From: Flavobacteriales bacterium UBA2798
GTDB taxonomy: Bacteria > Bacteroidota > Bacteroidia > Flavobacteriales_D > UBA2798
Direction of reading: 5' to 3'
Length of the DNA: 7,516 nucleotides
Assembly: GCA_002351955.1 (NCBI GenBank)
Contig: DEHO01000064.1
Span: 7,566 to 15,081, forward strand
A program made the position numbers and the translations under genes. Below are positions 1-6,199 of this stretch, piece after piece (position 1 is the first letter of the stretch; each line of letters begins with the position of its first letter). The notes under the pieces are model-generated. The model did no database searches. It saw only the letters and a list, made by a program, of their open reading frames with translations, and was not told the origin of the DNA.

Positions 1-1
1 T

Positions 2-178
2 TCAACCAGCCATATGCTCCTGACCGGAACAATCCTTTTTGCGAACCTCGACTATAACGGATTACTGGATTACGCGATAAAAGCAATTCTCGGAGGGGGC
101 ATTTGGATGGTGTTCAAATTAGGCTCAGATTATTTCTCAGGTAAAATCCGGAAAAAACAAAAAGATGGGAATCGTTAA
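2..178 (+). CDS. Small membrane protein, 5' end possibly outside the window
   Basis: The frame is open from the first bases of the window to TAA at 176-178, giving 58 residues. The only in-window ATG is at 14-16 and would give a 54-residue protein, but no ribosome-binding sequence precedes it, so the real start may lie upstream. The product has a hydrophobic start (LLTGTILFANL), then a probable membrane helix around residues 24-40 containing a GGG and a Trp, then a strongly basic tail (KIRKKQK). That pattern suggests a small inner-membrane protein with its basic end in the cytoplasm. It overlaps the next gene by 14 bases, which implies translational coupling. Holin-like or virion-membrane roles are both possible, but nothing distinguishes them. 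I do not recognise the family. Confidence 0.6.
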   Translation, partial: STSHMLLTGTILFANLDYNGLLDYAIKAILGGGIWMVFKLGSDYFSGKIRKKQKDGNR

Positions 179-662
179 AAAAATATTAATCGGAACCGGG
201 ATCACCGCAGCGGTGGCGGGAGTGGTTACCTACGTGAGCAGGTTAAACAAAATGTCAACAGAACTGGTCATTGTACCAACGGTGAAAGTGCATAAGATCG
301 CTCTCGATGGAATCACCCTGCGCGTGGATGTACGAATGAAAAATCCAACCCGCACCAAAATCAGAATAAAATTCCCATTTGTAAAACTCATTTACAAAAA
401 CTCCGTGGTGGGGTCTTCGCAATCTGTGGACAAGGATATTGAAGTTCCGGCTTTCGGAGAAGCACAGGTAGATGCCATGATGGTACAGATTCCTTTCCTT
501 GGATTGTTTTCCATAGCGGGAGATTTGATTAAATCTCTGCAAGACGGAACAGCAGTCAAGGTTGGGGTAAAAACCACTACGCTGATTAACCTTGGATGGA
601 AAAAAATTCCTTATGAAGATTATCAGGAGTACAACTTAAAAAATGAAACACCTACTACCTGA
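165..662 (+). CDS. Membrane-anchored LEA14/WHy-like beta-sandwich protein
   Basis: The 165-residue product starts with a KK-flanked hydrophobic segment at about residues 6-24 (ILIGTGITAAVAGVVTY), which acts as an N-terminal membrane anchor. Residues about 32-140 look like the LEA_2/WHy domain: alternating strands, a VDVRMKNPTRTKIRIKFP segment that matches the conserved N-P (asparagine-proline) turn of this family, then SVVGSSQS and an EVPAFGEAQVDAMMVQIP strand pair. In the family this is an Ig-like beta sandwich with a binding or structural role and no catalysis. The start at 165 is preceded by an A-rich leader, and M30 is a weaker alternative. It overlaps the upstream gene by 14 bases, and its TGA shares one base with the next ATG. 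The fold call is from pattern recognition; the role in a membrane-linked assembly is inferred from neighbours. Confidence 0.85.
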   Translation: MGIVKKILIGTGITAAVAGVVTYVSRLNKMSTELVIVPTVKVHKIALDGITLRVDVRMKNPTRTKIRIKFPFVKLIYKNSVVGSSQSVDKDIEVPAFGEAQVDAMMVQIPFLGLFSIAGDLIKSLQDGTAVKVGVKTTTLINLGWKKIPYEDYQEYNLKNETPTT

Positions 663-2368
663 TGGAAGCCAAAACACAGCGCATAGTAAAAAGCGGATGG
701 CAGTTTGACCATCTTTTTCCAAAGGCACTCTTTACGGAAACAACTGTTAAGAAAAATGCCTTGGTGGAAGATACGGTTCGATTCATTCCTGAAGTGATCG
801 CCAAAACGCGGTGGCAGGTGAAGCGATACGTGGATCAGGAACTAAAATACCTTTCGCTTTTTGATGCCTGTGAGAAGTTATGGCACTTCATTAAAGACCA
901 TATCCGCTACAAAAAAGATGAAACAGGAAAAGAACAAGTGCGCTCACCGCGCAGGTTATGGGGAGAAAAAACCGGGGACTGCGATTGCTTTACTGTTTTC
1001 ATTGGCGCATGCCTCTCTCTACTGAGCGAATTAAAAAATAAAAAAGGGAGCATTATGCTCCGGATAACGAAGTATGGGAAGGATCACTTTCAGCATATCT
1101 ACGGGGTAGTGATTACCGAAGAAGGAAAACAAATCATCCTGGACTGTGTGGTGGAAGATTTTAACTACGAAGAACCTTACACCGAAAAAAAAGATTTTCA
1201 GTTGGACATTAATACTCTAAATAAAATGGATTTAAATTATCTCGATGGCGTACCGATGAAAGAGAATTCCGATACGCAACTCATGGAAGACAACTCGGAA
1301 CTTGGAAAACTCTTTGATTTTCTCAAAAGGAAAACCGACCCCGCCACCGGACAGAAAAAACCCGGCATACTGCAAAAAGTAGGAACGGCAGTAAAAACCG
1401 CTGCTAAGAAAGTGGGAACCGTTACCAAGAAAACGCTCAACGTAATCAACAAGGTAAACCCTGCCACCGTCTTGCTTCGTGCCGGAGTATTGGCTTCAAT
1501 GAAACTAAACGTAATGAAAGTTTCGCAGCGACTAAAGTACGCCTACCTGAGCGATGCTGAAGCGCAAAAGCGCGGAGTGGATATGGTAAAGTTTCAAAAG
1601 CTCAAGCAGATCAAAGACAAAATTGAAAAAATATTCTACGGGGCAGGCGGTGATCCCAAAAATTTTAAGGAGGCTGTTTTAACCGGAAAAGGAAATGAAA
1701 AGCGTGAGGTTCCTCTCAGCGGTCTTGGAAATATCTCCAGCGAATCGGCTATCGGGATGAATCAAAACACACCGCTAACCAAAATACTCGGACAGGAAAT
1801 GTACTACTCCGAGTTCATGGATGGCACAAACGAAATCGAAGGACTTGGATCGTTGGGCGAACCTGCTACCGGGACAGCCATTGCAGCAGCATCTGGTGTA
1901 CTGGCTTCCATTGCAGCGTTGCTGAAGAACCTCGGTAATTTATTTCCAAAAAAGAATAAAGAGGCTGCCGATTTTGAAAACGTGGCCGATGCCAATGCCG
2001 AAGCCGATAAGGTGAATGCTTCTTCTGATGAAGTGGACTTGGACAAACTCACCGAGGATTTGGAAAACGAATCAAGGCAGACCCGGTCACTAACCACCGA
2101 TGAGACGACCAATGCCGATAATTCTAATGGAGGCGATCCGCCAGCAGACGGCACATGGTGGGAACGCAACAAAAAATGGCTTAAACCGACTGTATGGGGA
2201 ACAGGCATAGCAACTACCCTCGGACTCGGATACCTCGCTCTACGGCCAAAAAAAGGGGCTAAAAAGAAGGATAAATCACTCGAAGGTGTCGGCTCCAAAC
2301 CGAAACCTAAGAAAAAGGGCAGGAAAAAAGCCAAAACCCAAAAGGTGAAAAACATCACCCTGAAATAA
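662..2368 (+). CDS. Transglutaminase-like domain protein with basic middle region and C-terminal membrane anchor
   Basis: 568 residues. Residues about 35-185 resemble the transglutaminase-like (papain-fold) core. A helix-rich start leads to GEKTGDCDCF (101-110), where Cys107 sits where the catalytic Cys is expected. FQHIYGVV supplies His145, and IILDCVVED supplies Asp161. Cysteine-peptidase or amidase activity is therefore plausible but unproven. Residues about 226-270 are Lys/Ala/Val-rich and amphipathic, leading into NPATVLLRAG and a helical stretch to about 340. Residues about 402-425 are Ala-rich and hydrophobic. Residues 435-495 are acidic and low in complexity. Residues about 508-527 form a likely membrane helix, followed by a highly basic tail (529-568). 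The gene starts inside the TGA of the upstream gene (TGATG). In a virion this could be a membrane-bound structural protein or entry enzyme; a host peptidoglycan or protein-processing enzyme is the alternative. Confidence 0.9.
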   Translation: MEAKTQRIVKSGWQFDHLFPKALFTETTVKKNALVEDTVRFIPEVIAKTRWQVKRYVDQELKYLSLFDACEKLWHFIKDHIRYKKDETGKEQVRSPRRLWGEKTGDCDCFTVFIGACLSLLSELKNKKGSIMLRITKYGKDHFQHIYGVVITEEGKQIILDCVVEDFNYEEPYTEKKDFQLDINTLNKMDLNYLDGVPMKENSDTQLMEDNSELGKLFDFLKRKTDPATGQKKPGILQKVGTAVKTAAKKVGTVTKKTLNVINKVNPATVLLRAGVLASMKLNVMKVSQRLKYAYLSDAEAQKRGVDMVKFQKLKQIKDKIEKIFYGAGGDPKNFKEAVLTGKGNEKREVPLSGLGNISSESAIGMNQNTPLTKILGQEMYYSEFMDGTNEIEGLGSLGEPATGTAIAAASGVLASIAALLKNLGNLFPKKNKEAADFENVADANAEADKVNASSDEVDLDKLTEDLENESRQTRSLTTDETTNADNSNGGDPPADGTWWERNKKWLKPTVWGTGIATTLGLGYLALRPKKGAKKKDKSLEGVGSKPKPKKKGRKKAKTQKVKNITLK

Positions 2369-2400
2369 AAACGTAACAACCATCAAAAAAAATTAAAGTC

Positions 2401-3111
2401 ATGAACAGGTACGAAAAGAAAGCACAGCAGGATAAAACCCTCGGCATTCTCAACGATATTGAGGATACCGCCTCCGACCGCAAGCTGCCAATGGGCAAAC
2501 GCATGGGAAAAGGCGCAGGATCAGCAGCCATTAAAATTCTCTCCGGAATTGGAGGTGGAATTGTGGGAGCAGGTTTTGGAACATGGTCGCTGATTCCGGG
2601 ATTTGTATTAAGCGCGACCGGAGAAGTGATCGGTTCACCGGAACTGACCTGCTTCGGAGTGGGCATGGTCGCCTCCGGCATCATTCCCGATACTTCGCTC
2701 AACGGAACCGAGGATGATAAAAAATCCAAATTCCAAAAAGCCAAAGACCGAATGAAAACCTACGGTAAAGGAATCATGCGGAAATTTTGGATAGACAAAC
2801 TCGTTAAGAAGGAAGCAACCAAAACGGAAACCAAAACTACCGAGAATACCAGTATCACGACCAACGCTGAAACTTCTACAACAACCACAACGGATCAATC
2901 CACCAGTGGCATGGGTGAAGTAAAATACTACACGCATCCACAGGCTGAACCTGACCCGGCAGATCTGGCTGAATTGGAAAAGTACGAAGAGCAAATCCGC
3001 GAGTCGGCTAATTCTTTCGCTCAGGAAAATCAAATCAGCACCTCGGAGAATATGTCCGGTTTCGGTGATGACGACAGGTTTCTTCCCATAGAAGAGGAAA
3101 AAATCTACTAA
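2401..3111 (+). CDS. Glycine-zipper membrane protein with Thr-rich C-terminal tail
   Basis: 236 residues, family not recognised. A charged N-terminus (1-38) is followed by a long Gly-rich hydrophobic stretch at about 42-78 containing GIGGGIVGAGFG, a glycine-zipper pattern, and then a second hydrophobic segment at about 83-96 (CFGVGMVASGII). The two could form a membrane hairpin. Next comes a lysine-rich amphipathic segment (106-140), a Thr/Ser/Glu low-complexity linker (140-170) and an acidic tail ending at 236. Glycine zippers pack helices tightly in bilayers and occur in many virion membrane proteins and pore formers, as well as in host envelope proteins. The ATG at 2401 follows an AAAAAATTAAAGTC leader, 32 bases after the previous stop. 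It is the last gene before the first hairpin spacer. Confidence 0.88.
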   Translation: MNRYEKKAQQDKTLGILNDIEDTASDRKLPMGKRMGKGAGSAAIKILSGIGGGIVGAGFGTWSLIPGFVLSATGEVIGSPELTCFGVGMVASGIIPDTSLNGTEDDKKSKFQKAKDRMKTYGKGIMRKFWIDKLVKKEATKTETKTTENTSITTNAETSTTTTTDQSTSGMGEVKYYTHPQAEPDPADLAELEKYEEQIRESANSFAQENQISTSENMSGFGDDDRFLPIEEEKIY

Positions 3112-3140
3112 GCAAGCCACCCCAGTTTTTTAACGGCTAA

Positions 3141-3160
3141 TGGCGAGATTTTACTCGCCA
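3141..3160 (+). repeat. Inverted repeat (hairpin A) upstream of the 239-residue gene
   Basis: TGGCGAG (3141-3147) pairs perfectly with CTCGCCA (3154-3160) across a six-base loop. It begins 29 bases after the stop of the glycine-zipper gene. No T-run follows, so it is not a textbook intrinsic terminator. A shorter form of the same stem, also led by TAATGGCGA, occurs just after the next gene at 3965-3980. Confidence 0.75.
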
Positions 3161-3161
3161 C

Positions 3162-3186
3162 ATGGAGAAGCTGCGCACTTCTCCAT
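3162..3186 (+). repeat. Inverted repeat (hairpin B) upstream of the 239-residue gene
   Basis: ATGGAGAAG (3162-3170) is a perfect nine-base match to the reverse complement of CTTCTCCAT (3178-3186), with loop CTGCGCA. It begins one base after hairpin A, so two hairpins stand in tandem in the 5' leader of the following gene. Possible roles are mRNA stabilisation or processing, partial termination, or a structured element of the genome itself. The sequence alone does not decide. Confidence 0.78.
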
Positions 3187-3247
3187 CCGGGAAAGAACTG
3201 CCTAAATCAAAACAGAAAAAAAGTAAAACTCAAAAAACAAAACAAAA

Positions 3248-3967
3248 ATGTTAGGACAATTATCAGCAATCGAAGAGTACAACAACGCAGGTGCGTTGAT
3301 GGGTACTGAAATGATGGAAAGCGAAGAACTCAACGCTGCCATCAAAGCCATGCCAATGGTGCAACGCGCTAAGACCATGCAAAAGTTAGTGGGCAATCCA
3401 TTCCCGTCAAAAGGATCGCGTGCAGAAATGGAAAAGCATTTTCCCGAACTGCAAAAGCACATCAAAGATGGATTGGGAAAAGGTGAACTGCGCTTGGCAG
3501 ATACGGTGATCTATTCCATCAAAGCCGCTTCCTCGAAAACCATTAAAATGTTCGAGACGCAGGACGACAAGGAAATCGGTCTTCGCAATATCTCCAACGC
3601 GAAACTTCCCAAAAACCAGTCTATGCTGGTTAGCGGTATCATCCTGTTGGCCGGAGTTTCTGCCGATGCCACCAAGGACAAGATCATCGCTACCAACTAC
3701 GACAAGATTGAACTTTTCCCGGCCATTGCCAACGGTGAGTTCTCTCTCAAGGCCAACAAAAAGCAAATCGTTCCGGATACTTCCAACAACCTGTTCAAGA
3801 CTTCCAATCTGAACCTTGTGCCAATGGGTTATTACAAACTCTCCAACCCGCGACTCATTCAGGATGACGTACTGATTGAGTTGACTATCGAGCTGGGCAC
3901 AATGGACGGCATCGCAGCGAACACCTACATCTTCGCTGGCCTCCACGGAACGATCACCACGCCATAA
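3248..3967 (+). CDS. Candidate major structural (capsid-like) protein, helical N-terminus and beta-rich C-terminus
   Basis: 239 residues, with no membrane segment, no signal peptide and no catalytic motif. Residues 1-80 are helical and charged (MESEELNAAIKAM, EMEKHFPELQKHIKDGL). From residue about 81 to 239 the protein looks almost all beta: ADTVIYSIKAAS, SMLVSGIILLAGVS, GEFSLKANKKQIVP, NLVPMGYYKLSNPRLI, DVLIELTIELG, and a last strand AGLHGTITTP. About 160 beta-rich residues is enough for one jelly roll and short for a double one. It is a lone gene between two structured spacers, with an A-rich CAAAAAACAAAACAAAAATG start, a layout compatible with separate, high-level expression. The capsid role is inferred from shape and context, not from a recognised family. 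A host-encoded shell or other abundant soluble protein is the alternative. Confidence 0.9.
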   Translation: MLGQLSAIEEYNNAGALMGTEMMESEELNAAIKAMPMVQRAKTMQKLVGNPFPSKGSRAEMEKHFPELQKHIKDGLGKGELRLADTVIYSIKAASSKTIKMFETQDDKEIGLRNISNAKLPKNQSMLVSGIILLAGVSADATKDKIIATNYDKIELFPAIANGEFSLKANKKQIVPDTSNNLFKTSNLNLVPMGYYKLSNPRLIQDDVLIELTIELGTMDGIAANTYIFAGLHGTITTP

Positions 3968-3968
3968 T

Positions 3969-3991
3969 GGCGATTTCGCCCTAAAGGGCGA
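3969..3991 (+). repeat. Two mutually exclusive hairpins just after the 239-residue gene
   Basis: GGCGA (3969-3973) can pair with TCGCC (3976-3980), although the loop is only two bases before end fraying. Alternatively TCGCCC (3976-3981) can pair with GGGCGA (3986-3991) across a TAAA loop. Both use the same middle strand, so only one can form at a time. The second is the more stable by stem and loop length. The element starts directly at the stop codon (TAATGG). Confidence 0.6.
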
Positions 3992-3995
3992 GTTC

Positions 3996-4017
3996 TTTAG
4001 GAATACCTATTCCTAAA
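3996..4017 (+). repeat. Perfect ten-base inverted repeat in the spacer after the 239-residue gene
   Basis: TTTAGGAATA (3996-4005) and TATTCCTAAA (4008-4017) are exact reverse complements separated by CC. As RNA the innermost pairs would open to give a loop. As DNA it is an almost perfect palindrome and could equally be a protein-binding site. It is followed by ATGAAAAACAGG rather than by a T-run. Confidence 0.78.
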
Positions 4018-4031
4018 TGAAAAACAGGAAC

Positions 4032-4067
4032 GGATTTCAGGTCTGCTTGAATGCAAACCTGAAATCC
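4032..4067 (+). repeat. Eleven-base inverted repeat before the small beta-protein operon
   Basis: GGATTTCAGGT (4032-4042) pairs perfectly with ACCTGAAATCC (4057-4067). Inside it TGC (4044-4046) can pair with GCA (4053-4055) after one mismatch, leaving a TTGAAT loop. The string ACCTGAAA recurs at 4071-4078 just downstream, offering an alternative partner for the left arm. It ends 43 bases before the next start codon. It could be an intrinsic-terminator-like or leader structure, but the bases after it are A-rich, not T-rich. Confidence 0.78.
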
Positions 4068-4101
4068 CGAACCTGAAAAAAATTAAAACCACCAACGCAA
4101 C

Positions 4102-4125
4102 AATAAAAAAATGGAAGAAAACGAA
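4102..4125 (+). repeat. Direct repeat over a translation start, copy 1
   Basis: The 24 bases 4102-4125 are identical to 5289-5312. They cover the A-rich leader, the ATG at 4111 and the first five codons (M-E-E-N-E). The flanking base on each side differs. The copy therefore spans exactly a translation-initiation region. Confidence 0.85.
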
Positions 4126-4503
4126 TTGCATAGCGTACCCAAAGTTTTTGAAATACAGATCACAGCTGCCGGACAAAAAGTATCGGAGACCTTTGAACTG
4201 GACAAAAGCGTAAAAAAAGTACACGGGGTTGCTTTCTCCAGTGAAAAACCCGATCTGATGTACCATCGCGGGTACGCACGATTGGAGATTAACAACAAGG
4301 AATACTTTCCCGATAACCATGCCGTGCAACGCGTCATGAACGGCATCAACGCTAATCTCGATAACCGTTACTGGCCACTTAAAAAGGTGATTATCGGAAA
4401 CGGCAAGGTAAAAATAGAATACACCGACAAGCCCGATGGACGTACCGTATTTGCTGCCTATACCGTGCTGTTGTATTTCGACTGTGAAATCGTAATTGAC
4501 TAA
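4111..4503 (+). CDS. Small beta-rich protein, candidate minor capsid/shell subunit
   Basis: 130 residues, soluble, family not recognised. It consists of short alternating beta segments: KVFEIQITAAG, KVSETFELD, KKVHGVAFSS, GYARLEINNKEYFPD, a short helix AVQRVMNGINANL, then KKVIIGNGKVKIEYTD and VFAAYTVLLYFDCEIVID. This looks like an eight-strand sandwich such as a single jelly roll. It is the first of three small genes with gaps or overlaps of under six bases, so it is probably co-translated with them. The start at 4111 has seven A residues up to and including the ATG. A 24-base stretch over this start is repeated exactly over the start of the coiled-coil gene at 5298. The structural role is inferred from context only; a carbohydrate-binding or adaptor role is possible. 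Confidence 0.88.
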   Translation: MEENELHSVPKVFEIQITAAGQKVSETFELDKSVKKVHGVAFSSEKPDLMYHRGYARLEINNKEYFPDNHAVQRVMNGINANLDNRYWPLKKVIIGNGKVKIEYTDKPDGRTVFAAYTVLLYFDCEIVID

Positions 4504-4508
4504 TACCA

Positions 4509-4982
4509 ATGGAAGGACTCATCATTCATACGGTAGCCATCAACCGACAAGGTGAACTCAAGCATTTTGAAATCCCTCTTTCAAACAATGCGAAGTTCAT
4601 CACCGGGCTGTGGTATAAAGTCCGCCTGATTACGGATGCAGAAAGCGGTGTGGTAACGGAACTCAAAAGCCGCTCTCCCTACCAACCGGAAGTGATCATT
4701 GGTGAACTCTCGCTTTCAAGTAACCAACGTGAAGGTGTTTTTTACTTCGGAAAAATAATCCTGGACAATGCCAATTATGGTTTACTGGATTATACGGGTG
4801 GCGTTTTTCGGGTGAACAATTATTCACACGCAAAGTTTCCGCAGAGCCTGAAAGTAAAAGTCGATGCCGATACTGCCATCGTTCACGGATACATCCATGA
4901 CAATTGGGGAGTGATATCGGGAAGGAACGTCCGCTATGAAATTGATCTGTATATCTACCAACAACTAAAAGAAAAACCATGA
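4509..4982 (+). CDS. Small beta-rich protein, candidate capsid/shell subunit
   Basis: 157 residues, no membrane segment, family not recognised. Strand-like runs are HFEIPLS, KFITGLWYKVRLIT, SGVVTELKS, EVIIGELSLSS, EGVFYFGKIILD, GVFRVNNYS, SLKVKVDADTAIVHGYIHD and YEIDLYIYQQ. The last has the same aromatic/aliphatic character as the end of the upstream protein (TVLLYFDCEIV). Length and strand number suit a single jelly roll or similar sandwich, so the two adjacent proteins may be paralogous shell subunits. I could not establish a convincing residue-level alignment by eye. The start lies five bases after the upstream stop, and the stop overlaps the next start as ATGA. A receptor-binding or adhesin-like role is the alternative. 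Confidence 0.88.
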   Translation: MEGLIIHTVAINRQGELKHFEIPLSNNAKFITGLWYKVRLITDAESGVVTELKSRSPYQPEVIIGELSLSSNQREGVFYFGKIILDNANYGLLDYTGGVFRVNNYSHAKFPQSLKVKVDADTAIVHGYIHDNWGVISGRNVRYEIDLYIYQQLKEKP

Positions 4983-5293
4983 CACCGGCTTTGGCACAGG
5001 AATACATTAAACGCAGAATGCATGAACTCGGCTTTGGCGACAACTACCATATCCGCTTAAAGCACTTTATCATTCGCCAAGGAGAAACCCGCGTGGAAAA
5101 AGCCTATAACAGCTTTTACATTTTGGTGGAAGAACCCGCCCGCTTACAGATCAAAAGTCAGAACGGATTTTTTGAACTGGCCAATACCAACGCCAATGAA
5201 ATGCAGTACGAGCATCACGGAAAAATCACCATCCGGCATACCGGGGGAGCCATTGCCAGAGTGCGCTTTATTCAAGTCATCCCTTATAAATAA
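4979..5293 (+). CDS. Small beta-rich protein with N-terminal amphipathic helix, candidate vertex/shell component
   Basis: 104 residues, family not recognised. An N-terminal helix (residues 2-17, ALAQEYIKRRMHELGF) is followed by short strands: YHIRLKHFII, NSFYILVEE, ARLQIKSQNGFFELAN, HHGKITIRHT and IARVRFIQVIPYK. The ATG at 4979 overlaps the upstream TGA by four bases, which supports this start and translational coupling. M14 would remove the helix and lose the coupling. The compact beta domain with a helical arm resembles the small accessory shell or vertex proteins of icosahedral viruses, but that is a shape argument only. It is the last of the three-gene run and ends four bases before the coiled-coil gene. 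Confidence 0.86.
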   Translation: MTPALAQEYIKRRMHELGFGDNYHIRLKHFIIRQGETRVEKAYNSFYILVEEPARLQIKSQNGFFELANTNANEMQYEHHGKITIRHTGGAIARVRFIQVIPYK

Positions 5294-5312
5294 AAAAATG
5301 GAAGAAAACGAA
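5289..5312 (+). repeat. Direct repeat over a translation start, copy 2
   Basis: This is identical over 24 bases to 4102-4125. It contains the TAA-overlapping A-rich leader, the ATG at 5298 and codons for M-E-E-N-E. It supports 5298 as the start of the coiled-coil gene. Confidence 0.85.
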
Positions 5313-6170
5313 AACAACATACAACCTACGATCGACACTGTGGAGCAACCCTACGATCCGGCTTCTTTGGAAAACATCAAACGCGTTTTGGATATGTCGC
5401 TCAAGGCGGGACGACCTCAGAGTTTTGAAATTGAAGTGGACGGTCTTCGTGTAGTGCAGCGCACACCAGTACTGGAGATGTTCGATACCTACAAAACTTT
5501 TATTCATCCCACCACGCGAAAAATCATTGTTACCGTATATCGCGGAGTTAGAACTCCGGCTTGCACCAAGCACGTTTTTTCAAGAGATAATGATAAACCG
5601 TTAAATGAAAATCTTGGTAACGTGCAGCAACAAACTACTACAGCAACGCCTCCGGGATTTTTAAGCGGAACAGAAGTCAAACAAATGATGCAGGATATGC
5701 TCGAAAAAGAGCGCATGAACAACCGTATTGTTTCATTGGAAGAAAAACTCGATGACCGCGAGAAAAAAGTAAAGGAAGCGGAAGATTACATCATGCGCCT
5801 TCAGACAGGAATTGAAACACTCCGTCAGGAAGTGCAAAGCAAAGGATCGCAATTACTGGATAAGTTCATGGAGATTGCCAAAAACCCTCCGGACTGGATC
5901 AAACTTCTCATCCTGCAAAATTCCAAAGACGGAAACAAAGGATTAAGCGGTACGGATGATTCCGAGGAAGAAGAAGTGACCATTCGCAAAAAACAGCCTG
6001 CGCTCACGGAAGAAGAAAAAGAATTTGTCGAACTCATGCACCGCATGGAAGAAAAACTCGAAGAGGATGATTACGGACTGCTCATTATGATCAACGATAA
6101 ACTCATCGAAAACGAAGAACTCATTGAAAAAGTGGCCGATCTCATTGACGTAAAGTTACCGGAAGAATAA
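5298..6170 (+). CDS. Beta-domain plus coiled-coil protein, candidate spike or scaffold
   Basis: 290 residues from the ATG at 5298. The frame is open further upstream (to an ATG at 5172), but that extension would run through most of the preceding gene, and 5298 has the duplicated initiation region. Residues about 20-38 are helical. Residues about 40-95 form a small beta segment (QSFEIEVDGLRVVQR, KIIVTVYRGVRT). Residues 96-122 are a Thr/Gln/Pro/Asn linker. Residues about 124-183 form a strong Glu/Lys-rich coiled coil (VSLEEKLDDREKKVKEAED), followed by an amphipathic stretch with NPPDWIKLLILQ (196-207). An acidic patch (219-226) leads to a helical C-terminus (236-287). It has no membrane segment. 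An elongated oligomer is likely: a spike, a scaffold or an adaptor. I do not recognise the family. Confidence 0.9.
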   Translation: MEENENNIQPTIDTVEQPYDPASLENIKRVLDMSLKAGRPQSFEIEVDGLRVVQRTPVLEMFDTYKTFIHPTTRKIIVTVYRGVRTPACTKHVFSRDNDKPLNENLGNVQQQTTTATPPGFLSGTEVKQMMQDMLEKERMNNRIVSLEEKLDDREKKVKEAEDYIMRLQTGIETLRQEVQSKGSQLLDKFMEIAKNPPDWIKLLILQNSKDGNKGLSGTDDSEEEEVTIRKKQPALTEEEKEFVELMHRMEEKLEEDDYGLLIMINDKLIENEELIEKVADLIDVKLPEE

Positions 6171-6199
6171 TCCCTACTAAGACCAAAGAAGAAAAAAAC

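Noticed and set aside
1804..2379. Minus-strand frame of 191 codons opposite the end of the transglutaminase-like gene
   Set aside because: Its Ser/Phe/Pro-rich product mirrors the Lys/Glu-rich coding on the other strand. There is no start context and it breaks the strand uniformity.
3111..3247. Promoter of the Bacteroidota type (TTTG-like and TAnnTTTG-like boxes) before the candidate capsid gene
   Set aside because: I looked for the two boxes at about 19-base spacing and found no convincing pair, so no promoter is called.
3407..3946. Minus-strand frame of 179 codons inside the candidate capsid gene
   Set aside because: It is fully contained in a better gene on the + strand and has no domain-like features.
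3141..4067. Classic intrinsic terminators at the spacer hairpins
   Set aside because: None of the stems is followed by a T-run on the coding strand, so they are listed only as inverted repeats.
3997..4509. Minus-strand frame of 170 codons over the spacer and first small beta protein
   Set aside because: It is antisense to a coupled gene, has an aromatic-rich composition, and begins in the hairpin spacer only by chance openness.
5172..5297. Upstream extension of the coiled-coil gene to an ATG at 5172
   Set aside because: It would overlap the preceding gene by over 120 bases. The ATG at 5298 has the A-rich leader and the duplicated start region and follows the upstream stop directly.
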